Positions 1 through 8,017 of a stretch of DNA of 64,000 nt are shown piece by piece (the stretch's first letter is position 1; every line of letters starts with the position of its first letter). The notes under the pieces were generated by a model. That model was not told where the DNA came from. It did no database searches and saw nothing but the letters and a program-made list of their open reading frames with translations. This DNA comes from Thermosediminibacter oceani DSM 16646 (GTDB lineage: Bacteria; Bacillota; Thermosediminibacteria; Thermosediminibacterales; Thermosediminibacteraceae). The translations under genes and the position numbers were made by a program. The stretch lies in contig NC_014377.1 of assembly GCF_000144645.1 (NCBI RefSeq), forward strand, positions 1,426,001 to 1,490,000, in the 5' to 3' direction.

Positions 1-43
1 TTATCTATTTTCACATAACACCACCGCCTTACTTAAACTTCAT

Positions 44-81
44 CTTATCTTTATTCCAGCATTATGTTGTTTATGATATTT
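44..81 (-). repeat. Dispersed two-block direct repeat, copy 1
   Basis: A 14-base block (44-57) and an 11-base block (71-81), separated by 13 unrelated bases, recur with exactly the same spacing at 827-864. The second copy lies just upstream of a leftward ORF, so both copies may be parts of a duplicated leftward promoter or operator. No clean -35/-10 pair is visible. Confidence 0.5.
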
Positions 82-216
82 TTGATTTGTGCCTAATAAA
101 TTTAACGTTTGCAGACTTATATTTTGGAAGCCACTTAATTAGCTTCAAACTTGCATTAGCAGTATGCTGGACTTCCGCAGGTGCATCCTAAGCGCATTTT
201 TAAGTAATGTAAGAAA

Positions 217-239
217 ATAAAAAAACCACCGTAAGGTGG
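217..239 (-). terminator. Intrinsic terminator, leftward
   Basis: On the minus strand a 5-bp GC stem (CCACC/GGTGG) with a TTAC loop is followed by a run of seven T. It would end transcription of the leftward ORF remnants at 284-800. The 13-base IS end at 242-254 lies one base from it. Confidence 0.75.
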
Positions 240-241
240 GA

Positions 242-254
242 CAGCTTGTAGACA
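242..254 (-). mobile_element. Orphan right-end sequence of the IS1182-type element
   Basis: Read on the minus strand, these 13 bases (TGTCTACAAGCTG) are identical to the last 13 bases of the two IS1182-type copies (ends at 11798 and 55470). As in those copies, the terminal CTG directly meets a terminator hairpin. No matching left end or transposase is visible nearby, so this is either a relic or the end of a related non-autonomous element. Chance similarity cannot be fully excluded from 13 bases. Confidence 0.5.
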
Positions 255-283
255 CATAACTAAACTTTTACGGAATAATAAAG

Positions 284-536
284 TTACTTGCCGTAGCTTT
301 TAATAGTTTGACCTTGCACATCAAGGAGTTCCCAAACCAGGTCAGGGTCTTTTTTGCCTGTAATATAACAAATCCGCAGACCTTTAGCTTCTACAATCGT
401 TGCCTCCTTACCATCAAATAGTACTTTGGCGACAGAGCTATCTCTGATGATACCCCGGCTTATCCATGCCCTACCTTTATTGTACTTGTATATAAAGCCA
501 GGGCTATGGGAAATGTCATAGCCCTGGGTCTTTTTG
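284..536 (-). pseudogene. 3' part of a broken small gene, function unknown
   Basis: An open frame of about 84 codons ends at a TAA at 284-286 and carries no usable start codon. It begins in a different frame from the 94-residue ORF directly upstream (516-800) and overlaps its end, so the two look like one gene split by a one-base insertion (or two-base loss) near the A-run at 531-535. The product would be a small, soluble, charged protein (for example the local motifs GKEATIVEAKG and DPDLVWELLDVQG). I do not recognise the family. Confidence 0.45.
498..527. other. Perfect 11-bp inverted repeat at the ORF break
   Basis: The 11 bases at 498-508 are the exact reverse complement of 517-527, with an 8-base loop. 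The stop codon of the 94-residue leftward ORF (516-518) lies at the loop edge. On the plus strand the stem is followed by GTCTTTTT, so it resembles a rightward terminator, yet no rightward gene lies upstream. Confidence 0.6.
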
Positions 537-800
537 AATTATCCCAACTTTTACCTTAAGTCTGCATACCCACTCATTGTTGCTTATCCTTACGTTCCTT
601 TGTGTAGCAAAATTTATGTAATTGTATCTAAATCCCACCGAATAACATAATACCCTAGTTCGTTGGCAGTGATAATCAGTGTTACTGTAATCTCCAAAGG
701 GCAGTCGAGACACCTTGCATTCCTGACCGGTAAGCTCTTTTATCTTGTCATGGATGGCTTTAATCTCCTTAATTATATCCTGTTTGGAGAGGCTCCCCAT
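516..800 (-). CDS. Hypothetical protein, 94 aa, probably the 5' part of a broken gene
   Basis: The product begins with a charged helix (residues 1-25, rich in K, E, I, D) and continues with a Cys- and Tyr-containing segment. The ATG at 800 has no visible ribosome binding site and no better in-frame start exists before the upstream stop near 828. The frame ends inside a perfect hairpin, and a second open frame without a start continues downstream, which suggests a frameshifted gene. I do not recognise the family and do not assign a function. Confidence 0.35.
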   Translation of the reverse strand: MGSLSKQDIIKEIKAIHDKIKELTGQECKVSRLPFGDYSNTDYHCQRTRVLCYSVGFRYNYINFATQRNVRISNNEWVCRLKVKVGIIQKDPGL

Positions 801-826
801 TCGTAGGCAGGTTACAGAATGGATTA

Positions 827-864
827 CTTATCTTTATTCCCGTATCCCGATACTTATGATATTT
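827..864 (-). repeat. Dispersed two-block direct repeat, copy 2
   Basis: This is the second copy of the 14-base plus 11-base repeat seen at 44-81, again with 13 bases between the blocks. It lies 26 bases upstream of the leftward ORF that starts at 800, which fits a promoter-proximal element. Confidence 0.5.
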
Positions 865-930
865 CTCTGAATATGCAAGGTCTTTTAAGAATAAAATTTA
901 TTAAAAAATATTGGGCGGGAGAGATGTAAA

Positions 931-1230
931 ATGATATCAAACATTCAGAGAAAAGGGGTTGTAATGGGAATTATCTGGAGCCTCTTAGCCTGGATTCCTT
1001 ATTATACCGATTATCTAGGGTCCGTGCGAGGAATTATAGGTATTCCTGCTGCTCTGGGGTTAAATCTGGAGCTGGCACTGAACAGGGGCGATTCCTTCGC
1101 TTACAGCATTCTTTTGGGGGCGGGCATGGGATTTGTAATTGGCAGCATTGCGGATTTTGCCAGGAACGGAATAAAAATTGTAGGCCTTTTCCCTCGTAAA
1201 AAGAAGAAACTATATGGGAGGGGGTTGTAA
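931..1230 (+). CDS. Small membrane protein, 99 aa, unknown
   Basis: Two hydrophobic segments (about residues 10-45 and 58-75) and a strongly basic C-terminal tail (RKKKK near residue 90) suggest a small inner-membrane protein with its tail in the cytoplasm. The ATG at 931 follows a GGGAGAGATG-type ribosome site; an internal ATG at 961 is a weaker alternative. It ends 2 bases before the UPF0016-type gene at 1233, so the two are very likely co-transcribed and may work together. I do not recognise a named family. Confidence 0.6.
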   Translation: MISNIQRKGVVMGIIWSLLAWIPYYTDYLGSVRGIIGIPAALGLNLELALNRGDSFAYSILLGAGMGFVIGSIADFARNGIKIVGLFPRKKKKLYGRGL

Positions 1231-1232
1231 TA

Positions 1233-1508
1233 TTGTCCCACTTAAAAACCTTTTTTACAACTTTTTTAATGGTATTTCTAGCCGAGCTGGGGGATAAGAC
1301 CCAGCTCACAACTCTTTTGATGGCTGCTCACAATGAATCTTTAAAAAGCGTCTTTTTGGGTGCATCGCTTGCTCTCATTGCAAGCAGTTTCATAGGCGTA
1401 TGCCTGGGTGGGTATATGTCCAGGTTCCTTCCGGAAAGCCTCATTCACTCTGCCGCGGGGATCAGCTTCATAATTATCGGAATATTACTCTTAGCTCAGA
1501 AGTTTTAA
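1233..1508 (+). CDS. UPF0016/GDT1-type half-size membrane transporter
   Basis: The protein carries the family signature E-L-G-D-K-T (residues about 18-23) in a first hydrophobic helix, followed by two more membrane helices. Full-length UPF0016 (TMEM165/GDT1) proteins hold two copies of this unit and are linked to Mn2+ or Ca2+ transport in other organisms. This 91-residue protein has only one copy, so it would have to assemble as a dimer or with a partner. The start is TTG at 1233, preceded by GGGAGGGGG; no ATG gives the full first helix. The substrate is inferred from the family only. Confidence 0.75.
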   Translation: MSHLKTFFTTFLMVFLAELGDKTQLTTLLMAAHNESLKSVFLGASLALIASSFIGVCLGGYMSRFLPESLIHSAAGISFIIIGILLLAQKF

Positions 1509-1532
1509 AAAAATAACCGGGTATGCTATAAT
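1504..1532 (+). promoter_or_regulatory. Predicted sigma-70 promoter for the Na/Pi transporter
   Basis: TTTAAA (1504-1509), a 17-base spacer and TATAAT (1527-1532) with an upstream TGC (extended -10) lie about 40 bases before the transporter start. The -35 overlaps the stop codon of the preceding gene. Confidence 0.6.
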
Positions 1533-1570
1533 ATTTTCGGCAAATTACATTAAAGTAGAGGAGGGTGTTT

Positions 1571-3202
1571 TTGACTTTAGATAGTTCATTGACTTTAATT
1601 GGGGGCCTGGGGCTTTTCATCTATGGCATGAAGCTTATGGGAGAGGGACTGGAAAGGGCCGCAGGAGACAGGCTTAGGGCTATCCTGGAACTATTTACCA
1701 GAAACAGGATACTGGGAGTCCTGACGGGAACGCTGGTTACTTCTATCATCCAGAGCAGCAGCGCCACTACAGTAATGGTCATCGGCCTCGTCAACGCGGG
1801 ACTCATGGACCTCCTGCAGGCCATCGGTGTAATAATGGGCGCCAACATAGGTACCACCGTCACCGCCCAGCTCATAGCTTTTAGGCTCACTAAAGCTGCT
1901 CTCCCGGCAATAGGGGTGGGCACAGCGTTACATCTTTTCTCCAAAAGCAAAAAACAGAAATTCCTCGGTCAGGTAGTTCTGGGATTCGGCCTTTTGTTTT
2001 TCGGCATGCAGACCATGGAGGTGGCGTTAAAGCCCCTTGCCGCAATGCCCGAATTCATCAATTTTATGGCAAACTTCGGTAAAACCCCCGTACTTGGCGT
2101 TTTAGCCGGATTTTTAACAACGGGCATAGTCCAGAGCAGCAGCGCCACGATAGGCATCCTCCAAGCTCTGGCCGGCCAGGGGATAGTCGATATCTCAATT
2201 GCATTGCCCATACTTTTCGGTGACAACATCGGCACATGTGTAACCGCCATGCTGGCCAGCATAGGCACCAACGTCACCGCCCGCCGGGCAGCTCTTCTTC
2301 ACCTGACCTTTAATGTAATAGGCACGGTAATATTCATGTTAATACTGCCTCTTTTCCAAACGTTTATTGTCCATACATCATCCGATCCCGTGAGGCAGAT
2401 AGCCAATGCTCATACTTTTTTCAATGTAATAAATACGATAATTCAATTACCTTTTGCAGTACTGCTGGTCAATCTGGTGATCTTCCTAATACCCGGTAAA
2501 CCCGACGTAGTCGAGCGGGGCACAAAGTACATTGACGATAGGCTACTGGATAGACCGTCGATAGCCCTTTCCCAGGCTAAAAAGGAAATCGGGCGCATGG
2601 GTGAGCTGGCCCTGGAAAACCTGAAGGAATCCATCAAACTCTTTATGAATTATAATGAAAAAGAAGCACAAACTTTACGAGAAAGAGAAGTGGTTATAAA
2701 CGAGCTTGCTAGAGAAAACATCAGATACTTATCACTGCTGTCCCAGAAACCCCTAGGATCCGACGAGTCGCGGGCGCTGGCTGATATGATCAACGCCATC
2801 AACGACATTGAAAGAGTGGGGGACCACGACATAAACTTGCTGGAGCTGGCAGAATACAAAGATGACCACCGCCTCCCCTTCAGCAAAGAAGCGTTAAAAG
2901 AGCTGTCGGAAATGGCATCCGAGGTGGAAGAAAGTTTTTCTCTCGCAGTGAAGGCCTTTGTTGAATCCGATATGAACCTTGCAGCTAGGGTAATCCAGAA
3001 CGAGGACAGGATAGACCAAATGGACCTCAAACTCAGGGACAACCATATAAAGAGAATCAACGGGGGAAAATGCAATCCCAGTTCCGGGGTGATATACCTC
3101 GATATAATCAGCAATCTTGAACGCATTGGTGATCATGCTTTCAACCTGGCATCATATATACTAAAAGTGGACAAGAATTATAAAAGACCTATTGTGTGGT
3201 AA
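1571..3202 (+). CDS. Na/Pi cotransporter family protein with PhoU-like tail
   Basis: Two repeated membrane halves each carry the family QSSSAT motif (about residues 61 and 187), the hallmark of the NptA/SLC34-like Na_Pi_cotrans fold. A soluble, helical, charged PhoU-like region follows (about residues 335-540). Such proteins bring phosphate into, or move it out of, the cell with sodium; the PhoU-like part is thought to regulate flux. I prefer TTG at 1571 because the GGAGG site lies 7 bases before it; a GTG at 1565 overlaps that site. The length (544 aa) is normal. It is a single gene between its own promoter and a hairpin terminator. Confidence 0.88.
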   Translation: MTLDSSLTLIGGLGLFIYGMKLMGEGLERAAGDRLRAILELFTRNRILGVLTGTLVTSIIQSSSATTVMVIGLVNAGLMDLLQAIGVIMGANIGTTVTAQLIAFRLTKAALPAIGVGTALHLFSKSKKQKFLGQVVLGFGLLFFGMQTMEVALKPLAAMPEFINFMANFGKTPVLGVLAGFLTTGIVQSSSATIGILQALAGQGIVDISIALPILFGDNIGTCVTAMLASIGTNVTARRAALLHLTFNVIGTVIFMLILPLFQTFIVHTSSDPVRQIANAHTFFNVINTIIQLPFAVLLVNLVIFLIPGKPDVVERGTKYIDDRLLDRPSIALSQAKKEIGRMGELALENLKESIKLFMNYNEKEAQTLREREVVINELARENIRYLSLLSQKPLGSDESRALADMINAINDIERVGDHDINLLELAEYKDDHRLPFSKEALKELSEMASEVEESFSLAVKAFVESDMNLAARVIQNEDRIDQMDLKLRDNHIKRINGGKCNPSSGVIYLDIISNLERIGDHAFNLASYILKVDKNYKRPIVW

Positions 3203-3229
3203 AAGGTAGCGATTTAGATCGCTACCTTT
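3202..3229. terminator. Terminator hairpin after the Na/Pi transporter
   Basis: A perfect 12-bp stem (3202-3213 with 3218-3229) and a 4-base loop start right at the stop codon of the transporter. The following T-run is short, so it may act with the next hairpin (3242-3274). Confidence 0.65.
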
Positions 3230-3241
3230 AGGTTATAATAA

Positions 3242-3274
3242 GAAGAGCAAGGTTAATTGCCTTGCTCTTCTTTT
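3242..3274 (+). terminator. Second terminator hairpin, shared by convergent genes
   Basis: An 11-bp stem (3242-3252 with 3260-3270) and TTTT follow on the plus strand. The TAA stop of the leftward zinc-ribbon gene (3253-3255) is in the loop, so the same hairpin probably ends both convergent transcripts. Confidence 0.7.
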
Positions 3275-3435
3275 GCATTTTCTTTTTCCTCTGCCCTTTC
3301 CCCTTCTATTATCTCTTTACCGCAGTAGGGGCATATCCATACTTTTAAATCTGCGGCGGAGTAAGATCTCTTAGAACAATAAGGACATATAGAGTACGGC
3401 AACACAAACCCCCCAAACTTTCTTATAGCCCTCAT
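3253..3435 (-). CDS. Small zinc-ribbon protein, 60 aa
   Basis: Two CPYC knuckles (about residues 17-20 and 35-38) can bind one zinc ion in a rubredoxin-like zinc ribbon; the C-terminal third is a charged Glu/Lys-rich tail. Proteins of this kind are usually nucleic-acid or protein adaptors, but no specific role can be given. The gene stands alone between two convergent or divergent neighbours. Confidence 0.65.
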   Translation of the reverse strand: MRAIRKFGGFVLPYSICPYCSKRSYSAADLKVWICPYCGKEIIEGERAEEKENAKEEQGN

Positions 3436-3519
3436 AACTTAAATAAAACGCTTCGCTTCGCTTCAATAATTAAATTTCACCATTTTTCCTTTAAATCCTT
3501 CCAGAAAGGATTGCATTTT

Positions 3520-4221
3520 ATGGATAATTTTATGAAGATTTTTTTATACAGCTCTCTTTCAGGCCTGGCGGTGATTCTAGGCGGGTATCTAGGTACGAAA
3601 AAGATTCCTAATAAAATTTTTGCCTTCGTCCTGACCTTCGGTTCGGGAGTGCTTATTTCGGTTCTGTCCTACTCGTTAATGCACGAAGCATACCGGCACT
3701 CGGGCCCCGTCTTCACATCGGTTGCTTTTATGGCGGGAGGCTTTGTATTTTACGCCATAGAAGGACTGCTAATAAGGAAAATTGCTCCCGGTATCGGGAT
3801 GATGTTGGGCACCGCCCTGGACGATTTGCCCGAGGCATTAAGCATGGGCATCGGTTTTGCCAGCGATACCGGGAAGTTAGGTATAGTTCTTGCGCTTTCT
3901 ATCTTCCTGCACAACATTCCTGAGGGGATTTCTTCTACCACCGAACTGATCGAAGAAGGCAGATTTTCGCCCAAGTCTGCGGTGACTCTGGCATTCCTAA
4001 TCGCCCTTTTGACCCCCTTCGCTGCTTTAACCGGGTATTACCTGCTTCGAAATATAGGCAGAACCTGGCTCGGAATAATAATGGCTTTTTCCGGCGGATC
4101 GATACTTTTCATGACCGGCACCGACATGATACCGAAAGCTCACAAAATAGGCGAAAAGATCGAAAACATCGGTCTCCTTGCCGGATTCCTGGCAGCCTTT
4201 CTGCTCAGCAGGCTCATGTAA
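3520..4221 (+). CDS. ZIP-family divalent metal transporter
   Basis: A hydrophobic protein of about 233 residues with the two ZIP metal-site motifs: D-D-L-P-E-A (about residues 101-106) and H-N-I-P-E-G (about 131-136). ZIP proteins (ZupT, GufA type) bring Zn2+, Fe2+ or Mn2+ into the cytoplasm; the metal is not readable from sequence. I chose ATG at 3520 because AGAAAGGA ends 9 bases upstream; TTG at 3511 sits directly on that site. It converges with the radical-SAM gene, 7 bases apart. Confidence 0.88.
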   Translation: MDNFMKIFLYSSLSGLAVILGGYLGTKKIPNKIFAFVLTFGSGVLISVLSYSLMHEAYRHSGPVFTSVAFMAGGFVFYAIEGLLIRKIAPGIGMMLGTALDDLPEALSMGIGFASDTGKLGIVLALSIFLHNIPEGISSTTELIEEGRFSPKSAVTLAFLIALLTPFAALTGYYLLRNIGRTWLGIIMAFSGGSILFMTGTDMIPKAHKIGEKIENIGLLAGFLAAFLLSRLM

Positions 4222-4228
4222 GGATGCC

Positions 4229-5920
4229 TCACGGGTCGAATTTAGCAAAATGCGTTCCGTTAGCGGTATACAGGAAAATCACGCCTATCTCCCTTTTGCG
4301 AAAATCGGATGTTACGTCGTGGCTGAAATACCCGTAAGAAATCTTGTTCCATATATTGCCGTTCGATAATTCCTTGACCCCGGGTAAATTTTGCTTCAGC
4401 CATTCTTGATTACCTGCCAGGGCTTTGACTTTGTCTTTAAGATGCCTGTCCTTTTCGCGATTTATACAATCGGGAGGAGATCCCTTGCAGCCGGAGTACA
4501 TGTAATCGAACTTGATCAGATCTTTTACAAGTCCCGGCTCAAGATTCAATGTAACGGCATAACGGTAAAGATGATCGTACAGAGATTTCAGGGAAAGTTC
4601 TTTTCTCAAAAGCCCTTTTTGCCTCCAGTAGTTGTACAAAGAAAGGTAAAACTCGAAGGGCCTTTTGAAGGTGCCTCCCAGATGAGCCAGGCTATACTTA
4701 AACCTGCCGGTATTGTAGTATTTGTCCAGCAGTTTTGCTATACCCTTCAACACGGCCAGCTCTTCGTAACCTATCCACCGGTTGTATAGTATTTCGTAGG
4801 GAGCCCTGGAGCGGTATACCATACCGTATTTTTCCGACTTATCCCTTAAGCGGGTGCCTTTTAAAAGTTTTAAAAACCCTAGTTGTATTTCATCCGGCTC
4901 AAGCCGGTAGACATCGTCGAAGGCCCGGCTAAAACTTTCAAAGTCATCATAGGGGAGGCCGGCGATCAGGTCAACGTGGAGTTTCACTCCGGCTGCCTTT
5001 AAACGTTCGATGCCCCTCAGCGCCCTTTCAACATCCGGATTCCTGGATATTTCTTTCAGGCTTTCGGGGTTGGTGGTCTGGATACCCACCTCAAACCTGA
5101 GCCTGTCTTCGATACCCTCCAGCCCTTTTAAAAATCTGTCGTTTACAAGCTCCGGATTTATTTCGCAGTGGAAAACGGTATTCCCCCCTAAACGCCGGAT
5201 TATATCCAGAATTGCTATGGCTCTTTCGGTATCGCAGTTAAAGGAGCGGTCTACTAATTTGACCGTGTCAACCCCCTTCCTCACGAAAAAAGAAAGGTCC
5301 CGCTCCACCTTTTCAAGGCTGGCTGTTCTCACGGCTTTATCCAGGGAGGAAAGACAGAAGGCGCAATTGAAGGGACACCCCCTTGACGTCTCGTAATACA
5401 CCAGCCTGTGGCTCAGGTCTTCCTGCTCATCGTAAGAGAAGGGTACCTCGTTTAAATCCACATAGCCTGCCTGCGGATTTACGTAAAGTCTACCGTCCCG
5501 GCGGTACGCAATCCCCGGGATTTCCGAAAAAAGCCCGTTACCCCGAAAGGCGTCAAGAAACGCCTTAAAAGTATATTCCCCTTCCCCGATAATGACATAA
5601 TCCACATAATCGCACCTTTTCAGGATTTCGCCAGCATCGTGCGAAACCTCCGGCCCTCCAAGTACCACGGTTATCTTTGGACTTACTTTCTTTAAATTCT
5701 CGGCAAGGTATAGCACATAGTCGATATTCCATATATAACAAGAAAAAGCCACCATTTGAGGAGAGTTGAGGATTATCTCCTCCAGCACGTCATCAATGCT
5801 GTCATTTATGGTGGCCTCGAAAATCTTTACGTCGTCCGACCGGCAGTACGCTGCCAGATTCCTGATGGCCAGGTTTGTGTGAATATACTTGGAATTTAGC
5901 CCCACCAGCAGTACCTTCAT
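4229..5920 (-). CDS. B12-binding radical SAM protein (DUF4080-type)
   Basis: Residues 1-140 form a cobalamin-binding Rossmann domain (VVLGGPEVS near residue 88). The radical SAM site is C182-x3-C186-x2-C189, which binds the [4Fe-4S] cluster that splits S-adenosylmethionine. The C-terminal 170 residues resemble the DUF4080 extension. Members of this class B group do methylations or rearrangements on largely unknown substrates. The ATG at 5920 follows GAGGAC. It is the last gene of a leftward group after aroE, 18 bases apart; no substrate can be inferred from that. Confidence 0.82.
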   Translation of the reverse strand: MKVLLVGLNSKYIHTNLAIRNLAAYCRSDDVKIFEATINDSIDDVLEEIILNSPQMVAFSCYIWNIDYVLYLAENLKKVSPKITVVLGGPEVSHDAGEILKRCDYVDYVIIGEGEYTFKAFLDAFRGNGLFSEIPGIAYRRDGRLYVNPQAGYVDLNEVPFSYDEQEDLSHRLVYYETSRGCPFNCAFCLSSLDKAVRTASLEKVERDLSFFVRKGVDTVKLVDRSFNCDTERAIAILDIIRRLGGNTVFHCEINPELVNDRFLKGLEGIEDRLRFEVGIQTTNPESLKEISRNPDVERALRGIERLKAAGVKLHVDLIAGLPYDDFESFSRAFDDVYRLEPDEIQLGFLKLLKGTRLRDKSEKYGMVYRSRAPYEILYNRWIGYEELAVLKGIAKLLDKYYNTGRFKYSLAHLGGTFKRPFEFYLSLYNYWRQKGLLRKELSLKSLYDHLYRYAVTLNLEPGLVKDLIKFDYMYSGCKGSPPDCINREKDRHLKDKVKALAGNQEWLKQNLPGVKELSNGNIWNKISYGYFSHDVTSDFRKREIGVIFLYTANGTHFAKFDP

Positions 5921-5938
5921 TTTTGTCCTCCCGAATCA

Positions 5939-6805
5939 TCATCCTTTCAAAAAACGGTCCAGAGCAGCCTCCATGACTTCAAGGGGTGCATCCAGGCCCG
6001 TCCAAAGTTTAAACGCCTCAACCCCCTGGTAAAGCAGCATGTATTTACCCGGAACAGTAAGATGCCCCCTGGATTGCGCTTCCTTTAAAAGACGCGTCGA
6101 CCCGGAGCCGTATACAGCATCGAAGAAAACGGTATTCTTATCCAGGTCATCCCAGGGTATTTCCAGCTCCAGGCCGAGGTCATCTTTTTGTCCCGCACCC
6201 GCCGTATTTGCTATTATGTCGACCCGGCTCGCGACCCGGCGCCAGGGCTGTTTTCCCCATTCTATGATGGAAATTTTCGAGCCCATGCCGGCCTTTTTAA
6301 AGTGGAACTCGAGCTCTTTAGCTCTGGTCTTCGTCCTATTTGAGACTATAATCGAGGACGCTCCGGATAAAAGGCACTGGCCTACAACAGCCCTGGCGGC
6401 ACCACCGGCTCCCAGCACCAGAACCCTCTTGCCGGTTAGATCCACTCCGGCTATCCTGTAAAGCGCATCTTTAAATCCGGAAGCGTCGGTATTAAAACCC
6501 ACCAACCGGCCGCCTTTATTTACTATGGTATTTACCGCCCCGATTACAGCAGCTTCTTTAGATATTTCATCCAGGTAATTCATCACTTTAACCTTGTGAG
6601 GTATCGTTACGTTGACTCCACCTACATTTAGCGCTCTTATACCCTCAATAGCCTCTTTTAGATTTTCAGGCTTTACCGGAAAGGGTACGTAAACGCAGCT
6701 CAGCTTTAGTTCCTCAAAAGCAGCGTTGTGGATTACCGGCGAGAGCGAATGATCTACAGGGTACCCTATAATGCCTAAGACCTTAGTATCACCTTTGATT
6801 TCCAT
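5939..6805 (-). CDS. aroE: Shikimate dehydrogenase
   Basis: This enzyme reduces 3-dehydroshikimate to shikimate with NADPH in the aromatic amino acid pathway. The substrate site is visible as SLSPVIHN (residues 20-27) and NVTIPHK with catalytic Lys71; the NADP site is the GAGGAAR loop (132-138). The length (288 aa) is typical. No other shikimate genes lie nearby; it sits between thiI and the radical SAM gene. Confidence 0.95.
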   Translation of the reverse strand: MEIKGDTKVLGIIGYPVDHSLSPVIHNAAFEELKLSCVYVPFPVKPENLKEAIEGIRALNVGGVNVTIPHKVKVMNYLDEISKEAAVIGAVNTIVNKGGRLVGFNTDASGFKDALYRIAGVDLTGKRVLVLGAGGAARAVVGQCLLSGASSIIVSNRTKTRAKELEFHFKKAGMGSKISIIEWGKQPWRRVASRVDIIANTAGAGQKDDLGLELEIPWDDLDKNTVFFDAVYGSGSTRLLKEAQSRGHLTVPGKYMLLYQGVEAFKLWTGLDAPLEVMEAALDRFLKG

Positions 6806-6844
6806 GAAAATCCCCTTCCGTGACTAAAAGCTCGCCCACATTCT

Positions 6845-8014
6845 TCAAACGATTCCTGGCGTAACCTCAATGATTTCGATGTTCTCCAAACCCCACTGGG
6901 TGAACTTGGCTATATCAAACCTCTCTTCCGCCTTGTGGACATCGGTAAGTTTCGGTCTGGTCTTCGGGTGTTCAGGCACGAATATCGAACAACAATCGGC
7001 ATACGGCTCTATTGAAATGTCATAAGTACCTATCCTCTTTGCCAGCTCGATGATCTCAACCTTGTCAAATCCTATAAGGGGTCTATAAACCGGTAGCTCC
7101 GCAACTTCATTGGTAGCCATCAGCGCTTCCATGGTCTGACTGGCCACCTGCCCTATGCTTTCACCCGTTACCAGAGCTTTAGCGCCGATTTTTTTCGCTA
7201 TTTCCTGGGAAATCCTAACCATCATGCGCCTCATGAGAATTGTGAGCAGTTCATTGGGACCCTTTTCCCCCAGCTCTTTAAGTACATCGGTAAAGTTCAC
7301 TACGTGAAGGCGTATTTTGCCGGAATAACCTGAAAGTACGCGGCAGAGTTCCACCACTTTTTCTTTGGCCCTATCGCTGGTAAAAGGGAAGCTGTGAAAG
7401 TAAACCGGCTCTATTTCGACCCCCCGTTTCATTACCATATAGCCGGCTACCGGACTGTCGATTCCGCCGGAGAGCAAAAGTACCGCCTTTCCGTTACAAC
7501 CCAGCGGCAGACCGCCGGGGCCCGGAATTCTCTTGCAGTACACAAACCCTTTCTCCCTTACCTCCACGTTTACTTCTATATCAGGATTATGAACATCAAC
7601 GCTCAACCCTCGCAGGTTCTTGAGTATATGCGCCCCTACAAGGCGACTTATATCAGGGGACTTTATCGGAAAAGATTTGTTGGTCCTCCGGCTTTCTACC
7701 TTGAAGGTCTTACCCATGTAATCCACTTCGCGCATCGCCGAAAGGGCCGCTTCTTTTATAGAATCGATGTTGAGGTCACAGCTTTTTGCAGGGCTTATGG
7801 CAACGACGCCAAAAACCCTTTTCAGCCTCTCCACCACCTCTTCCTGAGGACCCACGGCTTTAACGTATATTCTCCCGTGGGTTTTCCTGACGTCAACACC
7901 TTCAAAACCGGCCAAAGCCTGCTTTATCCTTTTTACTAAAATGCGCTCGAAATAAGGTCGGTTTTCCCCTTTCAATCCGATTTCGCCGAAGCTCAAAAGG
8001 TAAATATTTTCCAT
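6845..8014 (-). CDS. thiI: tRNA 4-thiouridine synthase ThiI
   Basis: ThiI adenylates U8 of tRNA and inserts sulfur delivered by a cysteine desulfurase; it can also serve thiazole synthesis. A THUMP domain (about residues 60-165) precedes the PP-loop SGGIDSP (182-188) of the ATP site. The protein ends after the adenylation domain, without the rhodanese extension, as is normal in Firmicutes. It starts 3 bases after the iscS stop, so the desulfurase and its acceptor are made together. Confidence 0.95.
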   Translation of the reverse strand: MENIYLLSFGEIGLKGENRPYFERILVKRIKQALAGFEGVDVRKTHGRIYVKAVGPQEEVVERLKRVFGVVAISPAKSCDLNIDSIKEAALSAMREVDYMGKTFKVESRRTNKSFPIKSPDISRLVGAHILKNLRGLSVDVHNPDIEVNVEVREKGFVYCKRIPGPGGLPLGCNGKAVLLLSGGIDSPVAGYMVMKRGVEIEPVYFHSFPFTSDRAKEKVVELCRVLSGYSGKIRLHVVNFTDVLKELGEKGPNELLTILMRRMMVRISQEIAKKIGAKALVTGESIGQVASQTMEALMATNEVAELPVYRPLIGFDKVEIIELAKRIGTYDISIEPYADCCSIFVPEHPKTRPKLTDVHKAEERFDIAKFTQWGLENIEIIEVTPGIV

Positions 8015-8017
8015 CGT

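Larger units (their letters stand above)
1..283. other. AT-rich region without a supported gene
   Basis: I see no convincing open reading frame here. The stretch holds the left copy of a dispersed repeat (44-81), a leftward terminator (217-239) and a short match to the right end of the IS1182-type element found later in the window (242-254). The 1-43 part could be the leader of a leftward gene lying outside the window, but nothing proves it. Confidence 0.5.

Noticed and set aside
183-192. A 10-base match to the IS1182 right-end hairpin region near the orphan IS end
   Set aside because: It is on the opposite strand and on the wrong side of the 13-base end match, so it does not extend the relic; probably chance.
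3450-3465. Short tandem CGCTTCGCTTCGCTTC repeat
   Set aside because: Only three units between two genes; no sign of a functional array.
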